Shown here in pieces: positions 21,605-33,712 of a stretch of DNA of 64,000 bases (the stretch's first letter is position 1; each line of letters starts with the position of its first letter). Position numbers and translations under genes: made by a program. This DNA is from Lingula anatina (Eukaryota; Brachiopoda; Lingulata; Lingulida; Lingulidae), in assembly GCF_001039355.2 (NCBI RefSeq), contig NW_019773947.1, forward strand, positions 140,043 to 204,042, given 5' to 3'. The notes beneath the pieces were generated by a model. That model searched no databases and was not told where the DNA came from. It saw only the letters and a program-made list of their open reading frames with translations.

Positions 21605-23357
21605 AAGACACCTTCAGACTTTTGAAACGCACCCACCTGGCATATCCTACCACGAGTTTCGGAGTCTAGTAAAATTCCACCTGTGCCACCAGCAAACAGA
21701 CGCTATTTCAATGACACTGCTCACGTATGCCGAGGAGTGGCAAGCTGCCGACAGTTGTTTATAAATGACATCATTAAGAGTCTTTTTTTTTTTTTTTGCC
21801 ATGGACGTTGGGAAAAATCTACAAAGCTTCAAATGTAGGCCAATGGGCACATAATTACATGTGTAGCACCTTGAAGTATTTCACACTAATGCTTTTAAGG
21901 AGGCAGCAGTAATTTTTTTCTTTTTTTTTTACACAGGGGTGGTTCTATATTCTTGTTATACGCACATGTAAAACCATGTAATCACCGTTCAAGTGCATTA
22001 TGTTTAGTATACAGAAGGATTACTTACTTATGAGGACTTATGTCCAGGTGTTGTATGTAGTCTGTGAATTGCGTGTTCACTCAATATATTATATCAACCA
22101 TCTTGCCTTCAAGTATTAACAGTTAACAACATGAATATTATACTGAAAAAAAAAAACTCATTGTTGAGCACCTTACTTATTTGAAATCCTGCTGACAGTT
22201 TTGTCTAGACCTCATCTGGAGTTGTTCACAACTGAAGGTTGTCATTAATTTTTTGCCTCTCATATTGTTACTCACACCCTTCTTGTTGTTACTCTCGGGG
22301 CTGGAAGATAAAGAACTGTCAACAGGATTACAAGTAAATAAGTTTCTTATTCTTACCAATGAATATTTCTTCAGCATAGATCCAGTGAAATTATTTTTTA
22401 ATATGGATATTATTTAGTAACCTTTGGACTTTTTTTAAAGTGCCTGCAAAATTACCTGTCAAATTGCTCCGTTAAAGGGGGAGAGAGACATTTAAAAATA
22501 AATAAGAGTCTCAGTCAACTCTTTTTATATTCAGACAAAAAAGAGGTATAGGTCTTTGCACTTTTTATCAGTTAATAAGCAGCTTTATCCCTGCATCAAT
22601 TTTTAATTCCACTTTTCGGGCCAATACACAAATACTTTGCTAAGTTCACCTTATTTTAGATTCTAGCTTACAAAGGAAAATGATGGCTGATACTAATACT
22701 TTTATACATTTATTGGTTGAATAAATTCATATCTCATCTCATCATATACTAATAAACAATAAGAAGGGTCAATATCAAATTAAAAATACTAACCTCATAC
22801 ACTCAATCTGAATTCTCTACTACTAATGTAGAAACAATATAATTGAAAATGCTCAATTTTAATATGCAATTCTAACGACTTCACCATTTAACTCCAAAAA
22901 TATTGGTATTACATTACTTACATCATATCTATGACAAAGTATCATACAGAATATATATATTAATGTGTGTGAATGTACAACGAGCTAACAAAGTGTTACA
23001 CAATGCTTAGACAACATAAGTACTGCGAAGGTGTGCAGACACAACTACATCAAATGTGTTTAATCACATCTGTCTACTCATGGGCATGTTAATGTGGGAG
23101 CATTAACCTTATTATCCACAGCACTGAAAGGAGAAGAAAATTAACAACTTTTGATGGACTTACAGTCTTACTATTCTCTTTCTTACATCAAGGAGCTAAC
23201 TGGGTCACTCTCAAATATCAAAATGCCATAATACACTTTCAGTTAAGGAAAACATACAGTGAACTTGTCATTTGTCAATAATTATAATTGTTTACATTTC
23301 AGCATCCATGATCTTGGCATTAAAATTCAGGAGATTTGGTGTAGTTACACACCAGAG

Positions 23358-26300
23358 TCAAGTATTAAGGATTTTCAAAATTTGTTCTCTCTCTTTGATA
23401 GCTCTCCACATGGCATCCTTTTCCTTTTTGGTGGGAGTTTTCTTCTTTATTCTTGTTGACTGGACCTTTCTGTAGGCTTCCATTATCTAGAATTTACAGA
23501 CAACAATATTTTTACTGAAATGTCACTGCCATATCTACTTATTATCAGTTGGATGTGCTTCTTCTCTCATAATTCAAACACAAAGCTCTTAAAATTATGT
23601 ATAAATTAATTGAAAAACAAGGCGATACCTCTGCATCCACCGCAGCTAACTTCTTCCTGAGATCTTGCTTTGACATCTCTTCCTTTGCTAATTTGTACAG
23701 TCTCTTAGTTACTACAAGATTATGCTGGCCAATTGCCTTAAGTTCTTGCTGTTTTCTTCTCAATTCAGACAGAATTTCATCATCTGGATTATCTTCTGGT
23801 CTCTCATCAGCCTCTAATATACCTGGTGAAATTTTAAAATCAAAATATGAATATTTCATGATATCTAACAAACATTACACAAAAATGCAGTCTTTACACA
23901 TCTTTACCAGTTTTCATCTTTTAATATAAAACATCATGATGATTTTTATACCTTGTTCTTCCAGCTCTCTTTTGATTCTCCTCTCAAGCTGTGCCGTGTT
24001 TCCTATATTCAGCTGTTTGGCAAGGGCTCTTGGTGACATGTTGGCTATTGCTTCAGAATCTAAAATGGTCCAAATTACATTTTTAACAAGATTTCTATAT
24101 TTTCTATTCATAAACTTCAAAAGTTTTTTTTCTCTCAGACTTACTGAATTTGGAAACTACATCAACTACGTACTACGTTTAGGAAAATAAATCAGATCTT
24201 TTAATACACTGGGTAGCATTAATATGTCTCTCAAAGGATGCCAAAATGCCAAGCCCTACCTGTTCCTGCAATATCTGACATTGAGGAATCGTCAATGGGT
24301 GTCATTATGTTTTCTTCCATTAAAGCCTGAACCAGTCTCTGTGTTAGGGGACCAAATGGTGATGACTCTTCAGAAAGCTCACTGTGAAGAAAATCACCTT
24401 ACTCTAAATAACATTTTCAAAAAAAATAACGCAATAAGTTCACCAACACTGATTTTTTAAATATTTGTGAACTTAAACTTATTCATTGTGAACAATTTTC
24501 ATTATCTCATGCTTACACAGATTCTGCCTTTTTCAACAGAGCATGGACCTCTGGTGTGTTGGGAGTTGTACTGTTACTGAGATTGCTCAAACCCCTCCTC
24601 TTGGGCTCCGTGATCTTCACTCCTGGAATGAGGAAAATACACCTCTTGTTTATGAAAGTTCTGTTCGAAGTGTATGTATTAAATCCCACAAGATACTATT
24701 ATATATACCCTGTGCCAAACTTCTAAGAAAAAGCACCAAATCTAAGCCATTAACAAGGCAGAAATATAGACTAACATTCTTAACACTGCTGCACCAGCTC
24801 ACATTGTCATTATTGCTGTTCTTTTTAGCAATACTTACTAATCTTTAGAGTTTAGAAATGTCTGATAAATCAAATAATTGTATATTAATCACAAAAGCAT
24901 CTTAGTTCAAAATTACTACAAGCAATAACTGAATTACAGCTGTTATTTTGACCAAAAGTTACAATCAATTGCTATTAATATGCATGTCCATCCATATAGA
25001 ACAGATGCCAACTTTCTAAGGTCAAATTCCACGTAAGTATCCAAATCACGTGTTCCCATGGGTTGTTAAGCTACAAAAAAGCAATATCCGCTAATGCTGT
25101 TCACAATCTCAAATCAGTGACTTGTTCAGTAATTCTCATGGGAATCAAAGCTTTTAAAAGACAGTGACTTTTTAAAAGTAGTTTTCTTTTTGCTCTTCAA
25201 TCACAGTTTTCAAAGCTATTATCACTAACCCTCTTTCTGTTCTTCAATTAGATCTTCCTGGGCCCATTTCTGTGAATAATGCTTTCCCAGTGTTGGCACT
25301 TTGTAGTATTCAGCATCGTCCTCGTGAGACTGAAGGATCTGCTCCAGTACTTTGAGATCTTCCTGCGTTATATCACAGCAATAGGGTTCCAGGCTCTGCC
25401 AGAACCGGTCTGGAGCATCATTTCTGGGGAGCTTGGGAAGCTCCAAGGGTGAATCCACAAACTCATACTCTTGCATTTTGGCCTGCAGGTCAGAGACATG
25501 ATTTGGGATCATAGATGACTTTCAGTTACACGATTTGGGGTTTAAGAAGATTTTCAGTTATGTCTTTGGTATAGAAAATGTATTAACTATATACATCATT
25601 GATAGTTTTTAATCAATGAAATTTTGAAAAAAAAATTACAAATATGAGTAAGTTGAGAATTAAACTGTATGCATTGCAGAATATCAAATATTTTAGGGCC
25701 ATTAATGCTATAAAAATAGCATTTTTTGTTTCAGAAATATGTAAAAGAAATTATATGTGATATAAACTGATCTAACCTGAATGTTTTTCCCTTTTGGCGG
25801 TCTCCCAGGAGTGGAGACAAGGGAACCCTTCCCACTGCTTTCTTTGAACTTCTTACTTGGTCTTTCCTCTGATGTGGGAATACCTCCACCTTTCCCTCCC
25901 TTCCCCCTCTTACCTGCTGGACTAGGCATTGGTGGCTGTTGCTACAATGGAAACAAAATGTACACTTAAATCAATTACAATTCTTCCAAAATAATAACCA
26001 TGCAAATCTTTCATCAAATAAATGGTTCAGAACTAAAATTATTGTTTTGTAGTGTTTCACAATAATAATCACTCAACAAACTTTTTTTCACTCTTGTAAA
26101 CCAAGTGACACAGAACATAATAATTGAAACATAAAACATGCTCTCTTTATTTAAAAAAATTACTAGTAAATTAACTTATACTACTTTCAACAAAGTGTCT
26201 ACAGCATTCTCATCAGATGAGGAACCAAATTCATGATGTAAAAATGTATGAAATAATACTGTAACTTACAAACTTTCCACCTTTCTTATCCTTTCCTTTC

Positions 26301-26849
26301 TCTTGCCAGTTCACCAATATCTGGATTTCATTCTCCAACTGTCTCATCCTTTTTGCTACAGAAGACAGCAGAGTCTCCAGCTCTGGCTGTAATGAGTCTA
26401 GTTCTCCATAACCCACTGTGGCATCATCGCTTTTTGCAAGGACTAAATTATGATCAAATAAATGACTCATTAATAAACTGTAGTGCATAATGATACAATT
26501 ACAAGAATATATTTTATTAAAATTTACAATCCCATCACATTTTATTATCCCAGACATTTGAAATCTTTAGTGGGCATGAATGGATAATAAGTGAACTATG
26601 TTTAAAATGCAGTTAAAGCTTACTGTAAAATCTTACTATATATTAACTATTCATGTTAAATTTATCTCTGGATGAAGCATTTAAAACTAAGACTCAAGGG
26701 TGATAAGTACCTGTTGAATATTGTGGACAATACTTGGTGTGATCCAAAGGAGTAAGATCTGGGAACTGCAAGGGACAATCTTTCAATACTTCTCCACCAC
26801 TGCCTCCAATATGTCCACTGGAATGTCCACTTTTACCTTTTCCTTTCAT
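23358..26849 (-). CDS. TADA3: Transcriptional adapter 3 (SAGA/ATAC subunit), nine exons
   Basis: Minus-strand exons: 26711-26849, 26270-26442, 25777-25941, 25230-25482, 24517-24622, 24260-24381, 23952-24059, 23629-23822, 23358-23486. All phases close to 463 codons (462 residues; the human protein is about 430). The N-terminus has LKDCPLQFPDL, then LETLLSSVAKRM. A basic Gly/Lys/Pro-rich linker follows, then LPRNDAPDRFWQSLEPYC and GKHYSQKWAQEDL, FGPLTQRLVQALMEENI, LERRIKRELEEQG, and a C-terminal KKKTPTKKEKDAMW segment. TADA3 joins TADA2 and the GCN5/PCAF acetyltransferase in SAGA and ATAC, which acetylate histones in the nucleus. ATG at 26849 opens a Gly/Ser-rich extension absent from the human start. 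It is head to head with PIGV. Confidence 0.95.
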
Positions 26850-27418
26850 ATCTTCCTAGTATTCCTGGCATTCCAAGTCTTTGGAGATCACTCTCCAAAT
26901 CAAAACCTATGATGATGATGATGATATATATGTTTTAACATATGATTTTGGATCTAGATGCATAAAGTTTCAACTTTCAAATAATACACAATTTGGTCTA
27001 CAGTTTTATCAATACAAAATATAATGAGAAATGTTTTTTTTTCACAATTAATACTTATTGCAGATGTTCTTGGTCCTATAGTCAAAATTTCTTCTATACT
27101 TATCTCCAAGTTAAATATGAATGTTAAAAGTGAGACGCTGGACAAAAATAATAAAACGAACTTAAGCGATACATTAATTATCAAATAAGACAAGGCTATG
27201 TCTCAAAACAGGCAACCACGAATTAGGCAATTATTATCAAAACTATAAAAATGGGACTCTGGCCTAAGAGAGTCCACCATCTATGAACATGTCCCAACAG
27301 TGTAATGTTAGAATTACCATAATTTTCCCTCATTAAATAAAAGAAATAAAACACAAAAACCCTTTTATGGTCGCTGTTTTCATCTCAAACATCATACACT
27401 TCATACAGTGGAGATACC

Positions 27419-27515
27419 CTTACGAAAAAGTCCTATAGGATCCTATAAGATCATATAGGAAATTGGGCCAATTTCCTATAGGATCTTATAGGATCCTATA
27501 GGACTTTTTCGTAAG
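27419..27515. repeat. 97-bp palindrome in the TADA3-PIGV intergene
   Basis: Arms of 48 bp from CTTACGAAAAAGTCC to GGACTTTTTCGTAAG meet around one central base with a single mismatch. The inside repeats TCCTATAGGATCCTATA words. It lies between two divergent genes (26,849 and 28,011). It could be a tiny snap-back MITE or a stable hairpin; no clear target duplication is seen. Confidence 0.85.
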
Positions 27516-28010
27516 TGTAAAATTTATGCAAACATACAACATGAACCTTTTCTATGAACTTTCTTACAATTGCTAATGAGAAAAGTTTTTTTTAAATAAA
27601 ACTACAAAAAGATATTGCACTTAATAGTTTGCGATTTGCATTTATCAATTAAATTCTATAAAATTACGACTGTGCATCAGTCTAGCCGTGGTACAACAAA
27701 GTTGGAAGCTTTGCCTACCCATGCATAGTGAACCTGGTTGAATCGGTATTTTCCACGGTAATATGGGGTTGGGTGGCGTTCTTTTCCAAAGCAATAAGCA
27801 TTAACCTATAAGTTGACGAATTAAGTCACTGCCCTTTCTATATCTGTTACTAGTGTAATGTTTATACCTGTTTTTTATAATCATACCTGTGAATTTTCTT
27901 TGTCCTGCATTTGACGACCTTGACTTGGTTTCTATCTGACCAATCAATTGCAGTTTAACATGTGTTTAGGGTTTTCACCAATTATTACCTTTGATACTGA
28001 TATTTGCAAT

Positions 28011-30418
28011 ATGGCGCTGTCATTGAAGAGCAAAGTAACTAGATTTGCTATATTTACTCGATGTTTGTTATTACTTCTGCAGGTAAGTACGTTTTTTATT
28101 AATGGATAGGTTGAATAAAACGAAGCTGGAAAAATCAGCCAAAAGTGGATTATTATACTTGTCCTTTTTTGTTACTGTGATGAAAGGAAGGACTGGACTT
28201 GAGAGACAAAGTATTAGTACCCAGTGGCAGTAGTTGCAAGTTTGTTCTCAGTAATGTGTGTAATATGTTTTCATTTAGGAAGGGGGCGTATTCTCCAACA
28301 GCGTGCAATTCTTTGTAATTGTAGACTGCCACGGATGCATTCAAACCTTCCCTACGTCTCCACAAACACGTGGCTTTCGTTTATTTTGTGCACTCAGGTC
28401 AAGTAAACCATAATGCAAATGACAGCAATGCCATTCTCATTCAAATGATATAAAACCTACTGTATTAGTTTGTGGAAATGAAATAACAATTGACCCATAG
28501 CCAGTTTGTGAACTGGTAAATTCTCAGTGAGCTTGTTATGCATTATTAATTACTATTTTACCTGTTTCAGATGATTTTCAACTATATCCTTCCAGACCAT
28601 GATGCAAAAGTATTCAATCCACCTCTGCCAAAGAGTCATGCAATGCCAGGAGATAAAGTGATTAACTTTTTACTGGGAGGACTCAGAAGATGGGATGGGA
28701 TCTATTTCCTTCATATAGCAGAGCATGGTTATACGTATATGAACTGTCTTGCTTTCTTCCCCTTGTTTCCCAAGGTGGTAGAATATTTGTCAAAATCACT
28801 GTTTTTCCCATTAACATTTTTTATGTGTCAGGCTAATGTCCTCCTTGTCACAGCTGTTATTGTCAACTTATACTGCTTTGTGAAATCAGCTGGAGCATTA
28901 TACACTCTCGGAGGGAAGGTGCTAAATAATGAAGCTCTTGCATATAAAGGGGCCTTATTGTACTGCATCAACCCAGCCAGCATTTTTTTTACTGCACCAT
29001 ATTCAGAAGCCATGTTTGCTTGGCTAGGATTTACTGCTATGATACAGTATGAAAAAAAGGATAACTACAAGTGTTCATTCTTCTTTGGACTGGCATCACT
29101 TGTAAGATCAAATGGCCTGGTCTCTGCCTGCATCCTATTCTATAAAAGATTTAAAGACGTACTGGGAGTATTTCTTGAATTTCTTCCAAGGTCGAGGTTT
29201 TCTAGCAAAAGCAACAGCATTATCCTCATTTTGAGTTCTCTTTATTTTTTACTCCCCACAATGTTAATTTATGCTTTGATTTGCATAGCTCCTTTTGCAT
29301 ACTACCAATACTATGCATACCAAATGTATTGCACTGACTCTGGAAAGTCCCTCAGTATACCTGGATTCATTTATGACTATGGAAGAAAACAACATTACGT
29401 GTTACCTACAGATACTAATCCTGAATGGTGCACACACTTCATTCCTCTGTCATATTCCTATATCCAGTCTCATCACTGGGGTGTGGGATTCATGCGGTAT
29501 TACCAGACCAAGCAACTCCCAAACTTTGTTCTGGCCCTACCTATGGTCCTTCTCTGTATATGTGCAGCATTCCGTTACATCAGACATAACAGGTTTTACA
29601 GTTTAACCTTAGGACTGTTGCCAGAACTGATGTACAGCAAGAAGTTGGATAAAGATAAACTGAAAGAGGAAGGTTTTGAAAGTATGAACTGCCTAGTGTA
29701 CATGATCCACATGCTGGTGCTACTGGTGTTTGGGATATTTTTTATGCACATTCAGGTAATTGCACAGTTACTACTGGTAACAAAAAATGATTGATCAATG
29801 TACACTAAGGTTGCTTATCTTTAAATAGCCAAGTTTTGAAAAATACATCTGTTAATTTTTTTCAACTTATGATTTATAATTAATTAATTAGATATATAAT
29901 TGAAGAGCACTTGGCCAGTTATTCTGGTGTTAATTTTTGTAAAAGTGAATCCCATGTACTAACTTGGTAATAGTTATAATTTTTGCTATCCGTGTGGATT
30001 TTAACATGAATGTAAATCTATAGATATTTTCTAAATAATGATGTGACTTTGTATGTAAACATGCATTAAAGAAAAAAAAAAAGCTTTTTACTACTCTATA
30101 TATCTTTGTCAACAACAGGTTATAACAAGATTGCTGGCTTCCTCCTGCCCTTTGATTTACTGGTATGCAGCTGCAGTCACCACTGCCAACTCTTCTAAAT
30201 ATGCAATGGTAAACAGATGGGATGTTATCAAAAGAAATCAGCAGCATACTACTCAGGAAAGTGGAGATCTGTTGCAGAGTAATCTCTTAGAACTTGTGTC
30301 AACAGAGATACAAAACTGGCAAAAGAACAGTGCAGGCCATAAACTCCTTCTGTCCTACTTCATGGTGTATGTATTAATCGGCACTGCAGCATTTTCCAAT
30401 TTCCTTCCTTGGACTTGA
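28011..30418 (+). CDS. PIGV: GPI mannosyltransferase 2 (PIG-V), three exons
   Basis: Exons 28011-28082, 28571-29755 and 30119-30418 join in phase to 519 codons (518 residues; human about 493). The enzyme adds the second mannose to the GPI-anchor precursor on the luminal side of the ER, using dolichol-phosphate mannose. Family signs are FNYILPDHDAKVFNPP, the luminal acidic motif GLRRWDGIYFLHIAEHGY, AFFPLFP, YCINPASIFF, YSEAMFA, VRSNGL, PFAYYQYYAY, IQSHHWGVGFMRYY, and the C-terminal NFLPWT. Many hydrophobic segments run throughout, as expected of a GT-C transferase. The ATG at 28011 matches the family N-terminus just before a hydrophobic helix. The TADA3 start lies 1.16 kb upstream on the other strand. 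Confidence 0.96.
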
Positions 30419-33400
30419 AAACAAGACCTTGAATAACATTGATGTTGTTGTCATGTCAGAAAAAAATTAACTCAAGGTGACCTTTATGTGATTTATGTTG
30501 TACTGTATCATCTGTGTTTATGTAAGATCCCCTGCATGTATACATCGGTGGCATGCTTAATTCGTTTTTCAAATAATGGACTTTGTTCTGTAGCCCAAAA
30601 ACTGTATTTCTATGTGAATTGTGAAGTGAAATGTAAAGAATACATGTAACCTTCCACTTAGCTTTAACTTGGCAAGAAAAAAGATGTTATTATATGGTCT
30701 TTATGATTTAAGAAGTCGATAAACTGACGTTCTACAAGTGCTGCAAAACTGCTGAGAAAGCCAGGAAAATTGTATTTATATTTCCGTTAAGAACTGCTAG
30801 CCACTATACATAAAGAGTTATATATAAACGTGGACAGAAATTGTTAATTATTATTCCCAAATTATCAATGTAGAAGTAATTTGCACAATTCAAATATATA
30901 TTTCAAGTTGCAAGCCCATGTGGTTTGATTAAATTAAGGTAAATGAACTGAATTAGTGCGATAGATGTGTAACAGGTCAATTGTACTGTGTGTCTTATGT
31001 TATAGTTGACTCTAACTGGCATTGACTGTCATTTCTAGATGTTCATTGTGCAATTTACTCTCCCACTATAGACCATAAAACATGGTTTTATATCCAGTTT
31101 TGTCATTGTTTTGGTAAGAGAGGATTTCCCCAGAATTATATTGCTGTGACGTAGTGATAAGACAATCATTATTTGTATTAATTTTGCCATAAGTTGCTAT
31201 AAAAATTGATCATGTTGTCTGTGAAAGTCGATCATGAATTTGCAATTAAGCAAGTAGGTCGTGATCTTGAAAGACCAAAAATGTAGAAAGTTTTCAATGC
31301 TTTGTTGTCGTTGTTATTTTTAAAAATATTTCAAAATGTGTAATCAAGAATAAGTGAGGGGTGCAAATATTGCACCATCACAGGGGCGGATTTAGGGGGG
31401 GTGTCAAGGGGGTTCCTGACCCCCCCCCCCCCTTCAATTTCTGAAAAAAGAATCACACCAGTGATCTCCTCTTGAAATTAAAAATGTGACTTGTTTTAAA
31501 CCACGCCAAATGGCATCGTTCGGCTTCTAAAATACCAAATATTTTCGGGGCCCTTCAGCGGGCCCCGAACCCCTTGCAGGGTCGGCTTCGCATTCGCTGT
31601 CTGTCATTCTTTAAAACCGGACCCCCTTCAAATAATCCTCGATCCACCCCTGCATCGTAATATATAGTGGTGTTTGTGATTTATATTCTTGTTATTTAAA
31701 GATACTCCAATAATGAGGTGCTTTCCATCGTCAGCTAGTATAACAAGAAATATTTTTCCGCGCACGTCTTTATTCATTTTGTATCAACCGTTAAGACACG
31801 TTCTCTGCCCCTATTTATGTTAAGATTACAATAATAATAATAATGGTGTTGTATTGTTTTCGAATTTTGAAAGGGGGTATTCTTTGTATTTTAGTATTAT
31901 GTTATTATTTTGCATTATATAGTTTTTTATTTATTTATTGCATATTCAAAAAGCTCCGAGTTTGTTCAACATCTATATAAAGGCGTGGTTTTGATAAAGA
32001 TCAGCCGATTTAAGATGATGCAATGGTGGCACAAAGGAAGCCCATTTCACTGAAAGATAGTAAATTCGAAAGATGCAAATTGTAAACGCGACATATTCTT
32101 TTAGAACTCGAAAAGAATATATAATTATCCAAAGTAGGCGAGTTTTTGGCAGGATGTGCATGGTTAAAACGGATTTAATCGCAATTCCGATACTCGTGTC
32201 TATATATATATATCTCTTCATCTCTGTTTTTTTGTGTGCGTTTGTGTGTATTAGCCGGCAATCTACATTTATTTACGAAAACAACCCTCATGTCATAGTC
32301 TCTGCATGCACACTTTGTTGGATTGCAGTGGACCATACTTGTTTTCTTCTGTTTGTTTGTTTGTTTGTTTTTTCTTTTTTAAGACCAACTTTCAACTCTC
32401 TCTTTGGAAACTAGCTTGAAGTGACCGACGTGAAAAAAAATATATCAAACTATTATGACACCGTTAAGTTATCTTATACGAAGCCTAATATTAGCTTTTT
32501 AAAATGAAAACTTCAAAACACCCAGCTGATGAACTTTTTGTGGGATATTTGGTGCTCTATTGGCTACATGTACCATCATTTTAAAGAGATGCGCTAAACT
32601 CGGGTGAGCTGTTAGGCACCTTGCCAGTCCCTGTGATGATACATGCGTTTCACGGCCATGGAGACCATTGGTCTGTTAACACCCAAGCCGAGCAATGACA
32701 GGATCCTTCCTCCCAGTGGAGCAAAATATTTAATCTCAATATTGCTTTGTCCCGCTATGATCGCTTTCTGGCTCGTTCCTTTACGTGGTATTACATGTTA
32801 CCTAGGGATATCATAGGCCAATGCGCTATACTGCTGTTATCAACTAAATTGATGTGCCGAGTATGCCGTACTTTTCGATCAGTAGATTGTGTCGTGCAAG
32901 AAAAATTTTACACGGAGAAATGGATTATGAGCGAAAATCTAATAAGAATGACGAAAAAAGGTAATTTCCAGAGGTAATAAGTGATTATTGATTGCGGCGA
33001 CATTTTGATGCTGTGACCGCCAAGTTTCTTCGCTTAATCAAATTGGGAATGTCAATTTATGCCGTTGTGACTTTCAATGTATCGTTCTGCCACAATAATT
33101 TCTCCTCGTGGCCAAAGATTAATGTGACTTAATTTACTCTATATGGCGTTTGATTAAGCCTGCTTTTCATCTCATATTTGAAAAAGAATGTTAGGTTCTG
33201 GGTATTACATATTATACAGTAACCAGATTAAATGCCAAAATAACCATAATTTATGTATTCAATATAATAACTCCCTGGTAATTTGCTGTTCTTTTTTATT
33301 CCTTGGACACTGATGATGTTAGCTTATCATGAGAGAGTCTTCTACAGGCTTCCGCCATGGGGTCGTGCTTAGCGATTATTGATTTCCTTGAACAACCCGT

Positions 33401-33712
33401 TCCTGTAAATGGCTACCGACTCTAGGGGAAACAAATCTGCCTGCCCAGAGAACAGACATAGTTGGCGATAGGGAAGTTGCCGACTAAAGATAGCGCTACG
33501 GACGACACGCGCAGCAATGATAGTCTCAAGTGCGCGAGCTGTCAGCTAATTTTCTAAAGTGATTACCGTTATTCTCGGGAAATTGAGGGAAACAGTGGTA
33601 AATAGTGATATTTAAATCGACGCTGGAATTCCGGTAGCCGTACCATTAAGTGTAGTTCTGTTAATTTGAAGAACGATACATATAGAACGAATCGCCGTAA
33701 ATAGAAATCAAG
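30419..33712. other. Intergenic region with one MITE
   Basis: No coding exon is supported between PIGV and the small membrane-protein gene. It holds the PIGV 3' UTR at its start, a MITE at 31,381-31,652, short (TA)n near 32,199 and (GTTT)n near 32,347. The last few hundred bases should contain the promoter of the gene starting at 33,713. Confidence 0.6.
31381..31652. mobile_element. MITE, CAGGGGCGGATTTAG type (hAT-like)
   Basis: It opens CAGGGGCGGATTTAG and closes GATCCACCCCTG, 272 bp, with poly-G and poly-C near the left end. The internal words AAATACCAAATATTTTCGGGGCCCTT match the copies at 18,233 and 61,090. Flanking CATCA and CATCG may be a decayed 5-bp target duplication. Confidence 0.8.
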
